Part shown: piece by piece, positions 16,453-25,102 of the stretch | How the letters are laid out: each line of letters opens with the position of its first letter | Position numbering within the stretch: position 1 is the first letter of the stretch | NCBI GenBank assembly: GCA_016930835.1 | Contig: JAFGGA010000137.1 | Span: forward strand, 1 to 40,200 | DNA: 40,200 bases | DNA from: Deltaproteobacteria bacterium | Lineage (GTDB): Bacteria > Desulfobacterota > DSM-4660 > Desulfatiglandales > HGW-15 | Direction: 5' to 3' | Made by a program: the position numbers and the translations under genes | Notes under the pieces: model-generated | The model's input: the letters and a program-made list of their open reading frames with translations, nothing else | The model's database searches: none | What the model was told of the DNA's origin: nothing

Positions 16453-17505
16453 ATGAAAAGAAGACTGATTTTATCAAAAAGAACGGAACATTCCAAAGAA
16501 AATTCTCAAAAGAACCTCTGGATCACTTTGGTTGTCCTTGTTGTGTTAGGGTTTCTCATTTCTTTATCATTAGGACGTTATGATATCTCTCTAAGGCAAT
16601 TATGGGTTTTCATTCTCGCAAAGATTTTCCCTCTGGAGCATAACTCGCCTCCAATCCTAGATATTGTCGTCTTTCATGTACGCTTTCCTCGTATTCTTGC
16701 CGCAATGCTTGTAGGCACCGCTCTGGCAGCTTCCGGTGCCGCCTATCAAGGGATGTTTCAAAATCCCCTGGTTTCCCCTAATATCCTGGGCGCTTCAGCA
16801 GGTGCGGGGTTCGGAGCCGCTTTGGGCATCTATTTCTCAATGGATTATCTACTCATCCAAATCTATTCCTTTGTTTTTGGACTTATCGCTGTATTGATAT
16901 CATGGGGGGTAAGTACCAAAATTCGCCGTGATCCCAAACTTGTTTTGGTTTTGTCAGGAATTTTAGTTGGAACCCTTTTCACCTCCGGAATCGCATTTAT
17001 CAAATATGTGGCCGACCCAACTGATAAGCTGCCGGCGATTACCTATTGGCTGATGGGAAGTCTCGCATCGGTTGATATGGCTGATGTGAGGTCAGTCTTG
17101 ATCCCGATTTTAGCTGGGACGATTTTCCTTTACTTGGTGCGTTGGCGCTTGAATGTCCTTTCCCTTGGTGAGGACGAAGCCAAATCACTAGGGGTGGATA
17201 CAAAGAAGATCCGATTTATGGTGATTATTTGCGCTACGCTCATGACATCCGCTGCTGTTTCCATCAGTGGTGTAGTAAGCTGGGTGGGGCTGGTCGTTCC
17301 CCATCTGGCAAGGATGGCTTTGGGTCCGAATTTTTGTGCTTTGCTACCAGCCTCAATATTAATCGGGAGCACTTACCTGCTTCTGGTAGATGATCTGGCC
17401 CGCATGTTGGCCCCGGTGGAGACCCCCCTGGGGATTTTGACTTCATTAATAGGGGCACCGTTCTTTATCTTTTTATTGACCCGCAGTAGGAGAGGATTTC
17501 ATTGA
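16453..17505 (+). CDS. FecCD/BtuC-type ABC importer permease
   Basis: The 350-residue protein has about ten predicted membrane helices after a charged 20-residue N-terminus. Family marks are VFHVRFPRILAAMLVGTALAAS, GAAYQGMFQNPLVSPNILG, GASAGAGFG, a GEDEAKSLGVD coupling loop near residue 240, and VSWVGLVVPHLARM near 275. Such permeases form homodimers that import ferric siderophores, cobalamin, haem or, in the MolBCA subtype, molybdate and tungstate. The stop overlaps the start of the ATPase gene (TTGA), so the two are translationally coupled. The cargo is not decided by this protein. Confidence 0.93.
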   Translation: MKRRLILSKRTEHSKENSQKNLWITLVVLVVLGFLISLSLGRYDISLRQLWVFILAKIFPLEHNSPPILDIVVFHVRFPRILAAMLVGTALAASGAAYQGMFQNPLVSPNILGASAGAGFGAALGIYFSMDYLLIQIYSFVFGLIAVLISWGVSTKIRRDPKLVLVLSGILVGTLFTSGIAFIKYVADPTDKLPAITYWLMGSLASVDMADVRSVLIPILAGTIFLYLVRWRLNVLSLGEDEAKSLGVDTKKIRFMVIICATLMTSAAVSISGVVSWVGLVVPHLARMALGPNFCALLPASILIGSTYLLLVDDLARMLAPVETPLGILTSLIGAPFFIFLLTRSRRGFH

Positions 17506-18335
17506 AGGTTGAAATACGTGATGCAATATGCGGTTATGATGGTAAGCCGGTTGTTACCGGTGCCTCATTATCCATACGAGAGGGGGAAGTGTTGTGTTTA
17601 TTGGGCCCCAATGGATCAGGCAAGACAACTCTTTTTAAATCCATCCTGGGACTTTTAAGGTTACAAGGTGGAACGATTGTTCTGGATGGAGACAGTATAG
17701 AAGACTGGCCCAGGCGTAAGATTGCTCATTATTTTGCTTATGTTCCTCAGATCCATAGCCCTTCATTTCCTTTCAATGTGATGGATATGGTACTGTTAGG
17801 CAGGACCGCTCACTTGGGGAACTTCTCTACCCCGACCGCCAAGGATAAAGAAATTGCCTCTGATGCGCTTGATATGCTGGGAATTCACCATCTCAAAGAA
17901 AAGATTTATACGGAAATAAGCGGGGGAGAGAGACAGTTGGTACTGATTGCCAGGGCATTGGCTCAACAGCCACATTTTTTGGTAATGGATGAGCCCACCG
18001 CCAACTTGGATTTTGGCAATCAGATGTTGGTTCTCAGCCATGTTCAATATCTCGCCGGTCTGGATATAGGTGTTGTGATGTCTTCTCATTTCCCTGATCA
18101 TGCCTTCAGCTATGCTTCTACAGTGTTGCTGATAAAAGACGGAGTCATTTTCGGTTTTGGTAGCCCGAAGGAAATCATTACTGAAAAAAATCTAAAAAGC
18201 CTTTATGGAGTTGACGTTAAAATTGTTGAGGTGGATGTCGGCGATAAAGAGCAAGTGCTGTTATGTGTCCCTGTATCATCAAACACTTCCGGGCGGGGGG
18301 AAATCAATCGGCGCGCAAACCTTGCGCAAAATTGA
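17502..18335 (+). CDS. FecE/BtuD-type ABC importer ATPase
   Basis: The 277-residue ATPase has Walker A GPNGSGKTT near residue 35, Q-loop YVPQ near 84, signature ISGGERQL near 138, Walker B FLVMDEPT near 158 and the switch His in SSHFPDH near 190. It begins with TTG at 17502, inside the permease stop, with AGGAGAGG 7-14 bases before. It energises import through the preceding permease. The C-terminal 25 residues past the usual domain are unconserved-looking. A binding-protein gene follows after 114 bp. Confidence 0.93.
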   Translation: MKVEIRDAICGYDGKPVVTGASLSIREGEVLCLLGPNGSGKTTLFKSILGLLRLQGGTIVLDGDSIEDWPRRKIAHYFAYVPQIHSPSFPFNVMDMVLLGRTAHLGNFSTPTAKDKEIASDALDMLGIHHLKEKIYTEISGGERQLVLIARALAQQPHFLVMDEPTANLDFGNQMLVLSHVQYLAGLDIGVVMSSHFPDHAFSYASTVLLIKDGVIFGFGSPKEIITEKNLKSLYGVDVKIVEVDVGDKEQVLLCVPVSSNTSGRGEINRRANLAQN

Positions 18336-18449
18336 TAATATTTTTGACTCTGTTTCTCCTTCAACGATAAGGGTATTTGGAGTAACCCAATGAAATTTTC
18401 TAAATCTTATCACTCTCGTTATATATGTAAGAAATAGGAGGATTAAAAT

Positions 18450-19514
18450 ATGAAAAAGAAGTTAATTATCACATTATTATTTTTAGTTGCGCTCATGATG
18501 AATTGTTCCACGGCTGTTAGCACGGAAAAAGCGACCCGCGTTATTATGGATATGGCCGGCAGAGAAGTTACTGTGCCAGCAAAGATAGATAGGGTATTTT
18601 TTACAAACCTTATGGCCGGTGTTCTGACATATACCATAGATCCCGATCTGATAATCGCCTGGAATGGTCGCATGTCATTGGTAAAGTATGAATATCTTCT
18701 CCCTGAAATTTGTAATCTACCCGTACTTGGATCCATGTATCCGGAATATAGTTGTAATACTGAAGAATTATTGCAACTTCGGCCAGATGTTATTCTTTGT
18801 ATGGAGTATATTAACACAACTCTCAGTTCCAAGGCCGATGAAATACAAAAGAGGACAGGTATTCCGGTTATTGTCCTGAGTGGTAAGCTGGAAGATTCAA
18901 GTGATGTCTATGACTTTGTTGGAAAGCTTCTAAACAGAGAAAACCAGACTTCAAAATTGAGCGCTTATTGCCGGGAAACCTTGATGGATATTCAGACCAA
19001 GTCCAAAATCATCCCCGAAGATCAGAGATTCCGGGTCTATTACGCCGAAGGCGCAAAAGGCCTACAGACTGATCCTTCAGGATCAAGCCATTCCCAGTTT
19101 ATTGATTTCATTGGGGCAATAAATGTTGCCAAAGTTCCAGTGCAAAGCGGAATGGGCATGACCTCCGTTTCCATGGAACATCTGCTTTCCTGGGATCCTG
19201 ATGTGATCATAGCCTGGGGAAAGACCCAGGGTGGCTATTTTGATACAATTATGACTGATCCCAAATGGGCAAAGCTTTCGGCTGTTAAAAACAAGAAGGT
19301 CTACGCCCTTCCTACGGGTCCTTTTAACTGGGCTGATCGTCCTCATGGAGTAAATCGTATGATAGGCCTCAGATGGATGGGTAATTTAATATACCCCGAG
19401 GTGTATAAGTACGACATCGAGAAGGAGGCAAGAGAGTTTTACAAGCTGTTTTACCATTATGATATATCTAAGGAGGAACTGGCTGGCCTGTTAAAGAATT
19501 CCGGTGGTATTTAG
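18450..19514 (+). CDS. Periplasmic substrate-binding protein of the FecB/BtuF/MolA type
   Basis: The 354-residue protein begins with a signal peptide (MKKKLIITLLFLVALMMNC, then a polar stretch). The Cys is not in a standard lipobox, so processing by signal peptidase I or II is open. TRVIMDMAGREVTVPAKIDRVF opens the mature cluster-B/class III fold; VILCMEYI and DPDVIIAWG mark its two lobes, and KNKKVYALPTGPFNW its end. AGGAGG precedes the ATG. It delivers ligand to the permease encoded upstream. A ferric chelate, a corrinoid or an oxyanion such as tungstate are all possible. No TonB-dependent receptor gene is nearby. Confidence 0.9.
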   Translation: MKKKLIITLLFLVALMMNCSTAVSTEKATRVIMDMAGREVTVPAKIDRVFFTNLMAGVLTYTIDPDLIIAWNGRMSLVKYEYLLPEICNLPVLGSMYPEYSCNTEELLQLRPDVILCMEYINTTLSSKADEIQKRTGIPVIVLSGKLEDSSDVYDFVGKLLNRENQTSKLSAYCRETLMDIQTKSKIIPEDQRFRVYYAEGAKGLQTDPSGSSHSQFIDFIGAINVAKVPVQSGMGMTSVSMEHLLSWDPDVIIAWGKTQGGYFDTIMTDPKWAKLSAVKNKKVYALPTGPFNWADRPHGVNRMIGLRWMGNLIYPEVYKYDIEKEAREFYKLFYHYDISKEELAGLLKNSGGI

Positions 19515-19552
19515 GCATTAACTGCTTGAGAAAAAATTTTCTAAATAAGTTT

Positions 19553-19739
19553 TTGACGGTCTCGTAAAAGGTCGTAAACCACCTGTTTTTGTCATTTCGG
19601 TCTGCCTGTGCGTGTCCGCACGCAGACAGGCAAAAACCTGAATCCGGTCTTTTTGTATAATTATATGAGTTCTGGACCCCGAGCAGTCTATCCCGTACTT
19701 GATACGGGATCGGGGTGACGACTTTTACGAGATTGTCAA
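19553..19739. repeat. Dispersed palindromic element, copy 3 of 6
   Basis: TTGAC plus CTCGTAAAAGGTCG at the left and CGACTTTTACGAG plus GTCAA at the right bound the 187-bp copy. It is the long form, with an extra inner hairpin (GCCTGTGCGTGTCCGCACGC region) and a TATCCCGTACTTGATACGGG hairpin also found in copies 1, 4 and 6. It fills most of the gap between the binding-protein gene and the methyltransferase. Confidence 0.85.
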
Positions 19740-19859
19740 GTTTAGCCAATCATAGAGCGAAGATTATGTGATTTTTATGAAAGGCCTTTTCACATCTTTG
19801 TTATTCAAAATAGAGTATTAATGTAAATATTTGAGAATATCCTGAGGAGAAAAAGTTAC

Positions 19860-20480
19860 ATGCAGAGGAGTCCTGCTGAATTCAATCAGCTTGCTATGGA
19901 AGTTCTATCCCCTCTTTATCCTGAAGTAGCAGAACAGATTGTTTACCATATTGGAATAACCACCGGCTCCTGCCTGGATTTGGGATGTGGTGTAGGCTCT
20001 CTGGGATTGGCCCTGGCGCGGATTACCCAGTTGGAAGTGATTTTATATGATAAGTCTGCACGAATGTTGGAGTTTGCGCAGCAATACATTCGCGACAATT
20101 CTTTAGAGTTCAGGGTAAAAACCCTTGAGGGCGATGTGCATTCCATACCCTTGCCTGACGGCACTATGGATCTGGCTATTAGCAGGAGTTCCCTTTTTTT
20201 TTGGAAAGATCCTGTCCAAGCCTTCAGAGAAATTTACAGAGTTCTAGCACCTGGAGGGATGAGTTTTATAGGTGGTGGCTTTGGTAATAGAGAAATATTT
20301 AGGGAAATCGATAAAAAAATGGTTTTAAAAGAGCCAGAATGGGAAAAAGAATATCGAAAGATGGTGACAAAAGAAAAAGTATCTGAGTACGAGGACAATC
20401 TGGAGCAGGCGGGCATCAGTGATTATGAGGTAATACATGATGCGGTCAATTTTTGGATAATGATAAAAAAAGTCGACTGA
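19860..20480 (+). CDS. Class I SAM-dependent methyltransferase
   Basis: The 206-residue protein has motif I LDLGCGVGSLGLA near residue 39, an acidic post-I strand VILYDKSARMLEFA near 60, EGDVHSIPLPDGTMDLAISR near 95 and a VLAPGGMSFIGGG strand near 135. This is the methyltransferase-11/25 type acting on small molecules. GAGGAGAAAAAG precedes the ATG at 19860. Genes of this kind sometimes follow ABC importers of the preceding class, but here a repeat element lies between. The substrate is unknown. Confidence 0.85.
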   Translation: MQRSPAEFNQLAMEVLSPLYPEVAEQIVYHIGITTGSCLDLGCGVGSLGLALARITQLEVILYDKSARMLEFAQQYIRDNSLEFRVKTLEGDVHSIPLPDGTMDLAISRSSLFFWKDPVQAFREIYRVLAPGGMSFIGGGFGNREIFREIDKKMVLKEPEWEKEYRKMVTKEKVSEYEDNLEQAGISDYEVIHDAVNFWIMIKKVD

Positions 20481-20600
20481 TTTTACCCCTGACCCGAAGT
20501 CAGAAATCATTTATCATGCCTGAGACCATATGGCGGTGGCCTTAACAGGAGTTGGTAAAAATATCTTGGGGCCTGCAATGCACTTGTAAAGGAGTAGAAT

Positions 20601-21008
20601 ATGTCAATAGAAGGAAATAGAGATTTGCTTCGCGATTTTTTTAAGAGGATGAACCAAAATAGAAGATCGCCCGTGGAGCTTTGCGCCCCCGGTTTCAAGG
20701 CCCAGATCGGTGGAAACCCGATAATGGACCTGGATGCTTTTAGGCAGCATCAGGATAATTATTTTGCTGCTTTTTCGGACAATAGTACGACCTTTATAGA
20801 CATGATCGCAGAAGGTGATAAAGTTGCTTACCGTGCTGTGGTTGAGGGGGTTCATCAGGCGGAATATATGGGCGTTCCTGCCAGCGGTAAGAAAATTTCG
20901 GTCGCGCTTATCGGTATGATCCGGGTTGCCGATGGCAAAGTCGCCGAGTTGTGGAATTCACCTGACAGATTGAGTTGGTTACAGCAATTCGGCGCCCTGC
21001 CCGTATAA
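20601..21008 (+). CDS. SnoaL-like (NTF2-fold) polyketide-cyclase/ester-cyclase family protein
   Basis: The 135-residue protein fits the SnoaL-like ester cyclase family. A helix NRDLLRDFFKRM opens it, LDAFRQHQDNYFAAFSDN lies near residue 45, then GDKVAYRAVVEGVHQAEYMGVPASGKKIS and a C-terminal GKVAELWNSPDRLSWLQQFG. This small alpha+beta barrel binds hydrophobic ligands; many members have no known reaction. AAAGGAG precedes the ATG at 20601. No polyketide genes are nearby, so the annotation is one of fold. Confidence 0.82.
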   Translation: MSIEGNRDLLRDFFKRMNQNRRSPVELCAPGFKAQIGGNPIMDLDAFRQHQDNYFAAFSDNSTTFIDMIAEGDKVAYRAVVEGVHQAEYMGVPASGKKISVALIGMIRVADGKVAELWNSPDRLSWLQQFGALPV

Positions 21009-21015
21009 ATGCCTA

Positions 21016-21099
21016 ATCGATCTTCCGCCCATTCCAAGAAATTTGTTTGTTCCTGGAGGTCCTGTATCCGGCCAGATAAAGACGGTGAGGAACACGGCG
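21016..21099 (-). pseudogene. Duplicated 3' end of the glycosyltransferase gene (relic)
   Basis: These about 84 bases closely match 22486-22570, the last 28 codons of the glycosyltransferase gene, in the same orientation. A shared 20-mer such as ATTTGTTTGTTCCTGGAGGT can be read in both. A one-base deletion (GGCCAG versus GGCCCAGG) breaks the frame and no upstream coding part is present. The relic begins eight bases after the SnoaL-like stop codon. Confidence 0.8.
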
Positions 21100-21300
21100 A
21101 TATCGTTATGCTAACCATTCAAGGTGGTGATAAGGCAAGAGCATACACGGCAGAATTCAAAATGAAAGATTTTCGACCAATAGAAAGAATGGTTAGGGTT
21201 GGTGAATAACCCGGTGAAGTGTGGAGAAAAATAATCTTGCACAACGAACTCTGGGGCAGAAAAGATATGTAAGTTCTTAACCTTTTGCTTCACAGGATTT

Positions 21301-21322
21301 GGGCCAAAAAACGGCCCTTTCT
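21301..21322 (+). terminator. Weak hairpin with T-rich tail
   Basis: GGGCC (21301-21305) and GGCCC (21313-21317) form a short stem with a seven-base loop followed by TTTCT. It could end transcription before the next cassette. The stem is only five pairs. Confidence 0.35.
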
Positions 21323-21376
21323 GATGAACAATGGGTTATGTGAAAAAAGGTAATACAGAATGAGATCAGAAATTTT

Positions 21377-21565
21377 ATGTCTGTCATAGAAATTTCCTTT
21401 CTGTCGTTATCGCCTGTTTTAGCACTTAACCAGCATGAATTACCTTCCGGGAAAATCATTAGAATCAAAACAATTGGTAAAATGCTATTTGCTAATGGAG
21501 ATCCTGTCTTACAACTAGATTATACGTTGAAAAAACATGAGAAATTTATTAAGCTGTCAATATGA
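21377..21565 (+). CDS. Small hypothetical protein, 62 residues, first gene of the nucleotidyltransferase cassette
   Basis: The frame runs from an ATG at 21377 to a TGA that overlaps the next start (ATGA at 21562). The product has alternating strands (KIIRIKTIGKMLFANG, then DPVLQLDYTLKKHEKF) and no membrane segment. I do not recognise it. No good ribosome binding site is visible. The main support is the tight overlap with the following gene. Confidence 0.45.
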   Translation: MSVIEISFLSLSPVLALNQHELPSGKIIRIKTIGKMLFANGDPVLQLDYTLKKHEKFIKLSI

Positions 21566-21759
21566 AACAGATTTCACACAATATAGATGATGAATCAATT
21601 GAAGCAAAAGTTCTTTGGTTCCGTACCCTTCCTATTCCTGATCGAATGGAATTACTTTGTTATTTTACGGACTTGGCATTGGAATTCAACCCTGATTTAG
21701 CAGGAAAAAAAGATGCTCAATCGACTAAAGGAAGTGTTCGCATCCTTTCAAAAACATGA
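21562..21759 (+). CDS. Small protein, 65 residues, partner of a nucleotidyltransferase
   Basis: The product begins MKQISHNIDDESIEAKVLWF and continues with an RMELLCYFTDLALEFNP helix and a basic tail. Small proteins of this 'DDESIEAKxxWFxxLxxxxRMExLC.F.DLAL..NP' kind commonly precede a minimal nucleotidyltransferase gene. Its 3' end overlaps that gene by 47 bases in another frame, an arrangement typical of two-gene cassettes with coupled expression, such as toxin-antitoxin pairs. A role as antitoxin or cofactor is inference. Confidence 0.65.
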   Translation: MKQISHNIDDESIEAKVLWFRTLPIPDRMELLCYFTDLALEFNPDLAGKKDAQSTKGSVRILSKT

Positions 21760-22168
21760 AGTCAAATATATCGTAATTGGAGGCATTGCTGCTGTTCTTT
21801 ATGGGGTCCCAAGGGCCACGTTTGATTTAGATATCCCAATCGAAGCCACCCCTGAAAATGCCCAAAGCCTACTCGACGCTCTTTTAGAGGCGGGGATGGG
21901 TACCGCATCACTTATAAATGTCGAAGAAATCCTCTCTAATGAAATAACAATCTTTAAAGACCGTGTCCGGACGGATGTGCAGACATCGACACCGGGTTTG
22001 AATTTTCAAGATGCATGGTCAAATCGCAACACACTTGAATACCGAGGTCAACAATTTCATGTCGTTTCACGCGAAGATTTAATTGCCTCGAAAAAAGCGG
22101 CAGGAAGAGCGGTTGATCTTGATGATGTGCGATTGCTTGAACTTCCAAATCAAAAAGATGACGTGTAA
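21713..22168 (+). CDS. Minimal nucleotidyltransferase (AbiEii/DUF6036-like)
   Basis: The 151-residue protein has the nucleotidyltransferase signature: YIVIGGIAAVLYGVPRATFDLD near residues 19-40, where GG and the D-x-D pair (DLDIPIEATP) are the nucleotide and metal sites. A third acidic position lies in RVRTDVQTSTPG near 85, and FHVVSREDLIASKKAAGRAVDLDD is the usual helical end. Related proteins act as toxins of AbiE-type pairs that modify tRNA, or as defence and antibiotic-modifying enzymes. The length is about half that of AbiEii. The overlap with the preceding small gene suggests a paired system. Confidence 0.78.
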   Translation: MLNRLKEVFASFQKHEVKYIVIGGIAAVLYGVPRATFDLDIPIEATPENAQSLLDALLEAGMGTASLINVEEILSNEITIFKDRVRTDVQTSTPGLNFQDAWSNRNTLEYRGQQFHVVSREDLIASKKAAGRAVDLDDVRLLELPNQKDDV

Positions 22169-22289
22169 CAAATAAACTACAGCGGACTTTATATCGCGCT
22201 CGGTACATTGTACGTTTTATCATCCTGGGCAAAAACATCGTAAAGTCGCACTCAGTCACAAGTATAAGCTTTGTTTTCGATAGTTAACA

Positions 22290-22476
22290 TTGACAATCTC
22301 GTGAAAAGTCGTCACCCCGGTCCCGTATCAAGTACGGGATAAACTGCGGCCGGGGTCCAGAGCCAATGTAACTATTTGAAAAGACTGGATCCCGGTCTCC
22401 ACCTGTCTGCGTGCGGACATGCGCAGGCAGGCCGGAATGGCAAAAACAGGTGTTTTTCCACTTTTTACAGGACCAT
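22290..22476. repeat. Dispersed palindromic element, copy 4 of 6 (opposite orientation)
   Basis: TTGAC plus CTCGTGAAAAGTCG at the left and CCACTTTTTACAG at the right bound the copy. It reads in reverse relative to copies 1-3: GTCACCCCGG comes first and CCGGAATGGCAAAAAC last. It ends exactly at the stop codon of the glycosyltransferase gene and may serve as its transcription end. Confidence 0.82.
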
Positions 22477-23577
22477 TCAGTTTTGATTGATCTTCCGTCC
22501 TTTCCAAGAAATTTGTTTGTTCCTGGAGGTCCTGTATCCGGCCCAGGTAAAGACGGTGAGGAAAAAGGCGAGGTTTATGGGATAAAAAACCATGGACCAT
22601 AAAGGGAAGGTGCCGGTCCTGCGAAATTGAATATAAAGTTGAAGAACATACAAGGTATAAATAGCAGACCAGAATAAAAGCCCACTAACGGGTCCGGAGA
22701 AGATCGAAACGAGAAAAAAAACGGGTGTGATCAGTAACCCGGATATCCACATAATACTGAGACGCATTGTCAGGGGGGGTGTCTTACCTGCTCCCGCAGT
22801 GAATGATTTGGTCCAACCTTGAATGAGTGTTTTCCATCCTTCCGGATACATTCGCACATTCAGGCTTCCTTTGCCGCTGAATAGGCGTATGGCAATGCCG
22901 TGTTTTTCTAAAACGCCTGCCAAGGTATAGTGTTCCAGGACTTCTTCGCGTACGGCTTCATGCCCGCCGCTTATCACATAATCATTGCGTGAAATGATCA
23001 GGCACGGCCCGAACATGCCTGTTGGTTTTCGGCTTTTTAAAAAAGAAAAGGCATTCATGCCGATCAATTGCATGAGATTGAAAAACACTGAAAAGGCTTC
23101 GTGAAATTTTTCCACCTGATGGTAAGGAAAAACAGAGACGACCCCCGGTCCTGCAATAAAGGTTCGCATCATCCTTTCAAGACCGCTTGTTTCCAGAAAG
23201 GTGTCCGCATCTAGAAATATGAAGACGTTGCCGGTCGCTTTTTGGGCGCCTTGATGACAGCTCCAGGGTTTTCCCAGCCAACCTTCCGGCAAAGCAGAGG
23301 AGGTGATGACCCGTACCTGGTATTCTCCGGCTACACGGGCCGTGGCGTCTTCCGAGTTATCATCAACAACAATGACCTCATCAGGCAGGAGTGTCTGGTT
23401 TTTTAAAGAGCTTAGGAGCTTTGGTAAGTTGTGTTCTTCGTTTCTCGCGGGAATAATGATGCTTATCTTGAGAAGGGATCGAGGGGGTTTTTTGTTTGAA
23501 TCGCAGACCGGCACCCTGTAGAGTATAAAGAAACCGATAATGAAAAAAACAAGCGCCGTGAAACCGAACCAGATCAT
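22477..23577 (-). CDS. Family 2 glycosyltransferase, CrtQ-like, membrane-anchored
   Basis: The 366-residue protein has an N-terminal membrane helix, a GT-A catalytic domain and two or three C-terminal membrane helices. ISIIIPARNEEHNLPKLL opens the domain, DEVIVVDDNSEDAT lies near residue 70, FLDADTF (the D-x-D metal site) near 125 and an IQGWTKS segment near 250. This matches the layout of 4,4'-diaponeurosporenoate glycosyltransferase (CrtQ), which attaches a sugar to a carotenoid acid. Its ATG overlaps the stop of the desaturase gene by 4 bp, so the two are co-translated. A partial copy of its 3' end exists at 21016-21099. Confidence 0.85.
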   Translation of the reverse strand: MIWFGFTALVFFIIGFFILYRVPVCDSNKKPPRSLLKISIIIPARNEEHNLPKLLSSLKNQTLLPDEVIVVDDNSEDATARVAGEYQVRVITSSALPEGWLGKPWSCHQGAQKATGNVFIFLDADTFLETSGLERMMRTFIAGPGVVSVFPYHQVEKFHEAFSVFFNLMQLIGMNAFSFLKSRKPTGMFGPCLIISRNDYVISGGHEAVREEVLEHYTLAGVLEKHGIAIRLFSGKGSLNVRMYPEGWKTLIQGWTKSFTAGAGKTPPLTMRLSIMWISGLLITPVFFLVSIFSGPVSGLLFWSAIYTLYVLQLYIQFRRTGTFPLWSMVFYPINLAFFLTVFTWAGYRTSRNKQISWKGRKINQN

Positions 23578-25085
23578 CTTGCCGCTGCCTTGTCGGCGTA
23601 TTCTTCATGGATCGCGTCGGCGACGTTCTGCCCGCAAAGGACCACCATGGGCATGCCGCCGCCCGGGTTGACGGAACCGCCTGTGAAAAAGAGGTTGTTA
23701 TATTTGGCGCTCTTTTTCGGACATTTCAAGGCGAAATTCTTTTTTCTATCTGAAACCACACCATAGATAGATCCCCCATTGGAGTAATAACGCTTCTGAA
23801 TATCAACCGGGGTCCACATGTCTTCGATAATGATGCTGTCCTTCAGGCCTTTCAGCCCGGTTCGTTCCATTTTTTGCAGTATGCGGTCCCTCAGGGCCTG
23901 ATAGGCTTCAGGGGGTGGATTGCCCTGCTTTTTCAGATAGGGGATGTGGGGAAGGATCTTGATATTATCGCACCCTGCAGGGCAGACCGAAGGATCCGTG
24001 CGCGAGGGTGCCACCACATATAATGTGGGATCTTCGGGGATCTCGCCTTTTTCAAAGACCGTGCGGAAGTGCTTTTCCTGATCCTTGGCGTAGAAAAAAT
24101 TATGGTGGGCCAATTGTGGAAAAGGACGGTTGGTTCCGATGTGGAGCACAAGGCCTGAACAGGCGGGTTCAAAGGGATCCAGTGTATGCATAAAGGTCTC
24201 CTCTTCTTTGAGGAGCTTCTCATAGGCTGGAATGACCTCCATGTTGGAGACCAGGATATCGGTTTCGTGAAAAGAGCCGTCAACCAGCCTTATGCCCAGG
24301 ATATGGTTTTCATCCTTTTCGATCTCTATAACTTCTGCATTTAATCGAATATCAACACCTATTGACCTAGCAAGTCGTTCCATGCCCAAGGCCAGGTTGT
24401 ACATGCCTCCCTTGACATACCAGAGATCGTATCGGAATTGTATGGTCGGCATCAGGTTCATAAAACCAGGGGCCCTGAGGGCGGAGGAGCCCACGTATTT
24501 GATAAAGTAATCCATGATGTCAATGAGATAAGGATTCTTTAGTCGTTTTTTGACGCGTTTGTGCATGGTCGTCCAATAATCTATTTTTAGGATATCTTTC
24601 CAATCATAGAACGAGATAAAATCCCGTTTCGTATCCAAGCCTTTCTCAAAGTAACCCTGTTCGATAAGGTCATATTGCTTGGCTGAATATTTTAGAAATT
24701 TGTTAAAAAGCCTTTCAAGGTCCGGATCGCCCAATTTGGACAACTCCTTTTTCATCTCCGACGGATCCATGTGGAGATCCACCACGGTCCCATCTTCAAA
24801 AAAATTCCGCCAATGGGGGGTCACGGTCTCAATGGTGACGTCATCCTCCATTCGCCTGCCGGCGCGGTTCCAGAGCCTTCGAAAGTAATGGGGGAGGGTG
24901 AGTATGGACGGCCCGAGATCAAAGGAAAAGCCGTCTTTTTCAAGGACATTCAGCTTGCCCCCGACCTTGTCGTTTTTTTCAAAAACGCATACGGGATATC
25001 CTTTGACGGCAAGGGATATGGCCGCGGAAAGGCCTCCCAGTCCGGCTCCGATGATAATGATCTCCTTTTTTTTGTTTTGTGTCAT
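23574..25085 (-). CDS. Carotenoid (phytoene-type) desaturase, CrtN/CrtI family
   Basis: The 503-residue protein has the dinucleotide-binding start IIIGAGLGGLSAAISLAVKG and FEKNDKVGGKLNVL, GFSFDLGPSILTLP near 55, and the family's C-terminal FFTGGSVNPGGGMPMVVLCG. These FAD enzymes insert double bonds into C30 or C40 carotenoid precursors, or oxidise terminal methyl groups (CrtP). In the minus-strand order it follows a TPR gene by 17 bp and is coupled to the glycosyltransferase. Whether it desaturates or oxidises cannot be settled without comparison to the second paralogue at 28854-30350. Confidence 0.92.
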   Translation of the reverse strand: MTQNKKKEIIIIGAGLGGLSAAISLAVKGYPVCVFEKNDKVGGKLNVLEKDGFSFDLGPSILTLPHYFRRLWNRAGRRMEDDVTIETVTPHWRNFFEDGTVVDLHMDPSEMKKELSKLGDPDLERLFNKFLKYSAKQYDLIEQGYFEKGLDTKRDFISFYDWKDILKIDYWTTMHKRVKKRLKNPYLIDIMDYFIKYVGSSALRAPGFMNLMPTIQFRYDLWYVKGGMYNLALGMERLARSIGVDIRLNAEVIEIEKDENHILGIRLVDGSFHETDILVSNMEVIPAYEKLLKEEETFMHTLDPFEPACSGLVLHIGTNRPFPQLAHHNFFYAKDQEKHFRTVFEKGEIPEDPTLYVVAPSRTDPSVCPAGCDNIKILPHIPYLKKQGNPPPEAYQALRDRILQKMERTGLKGLKDSIIIEDMWTPVDIQKRYYSNGGSIYGVVSDRKKNFALKCPKKSAKYNNLFFTGGSVNPGGGMPMVVLCGQNVADAIHEEYADKAAAR

Positions 25086-25102
25086 TGGGATTTCTCTTTC
25101 TT

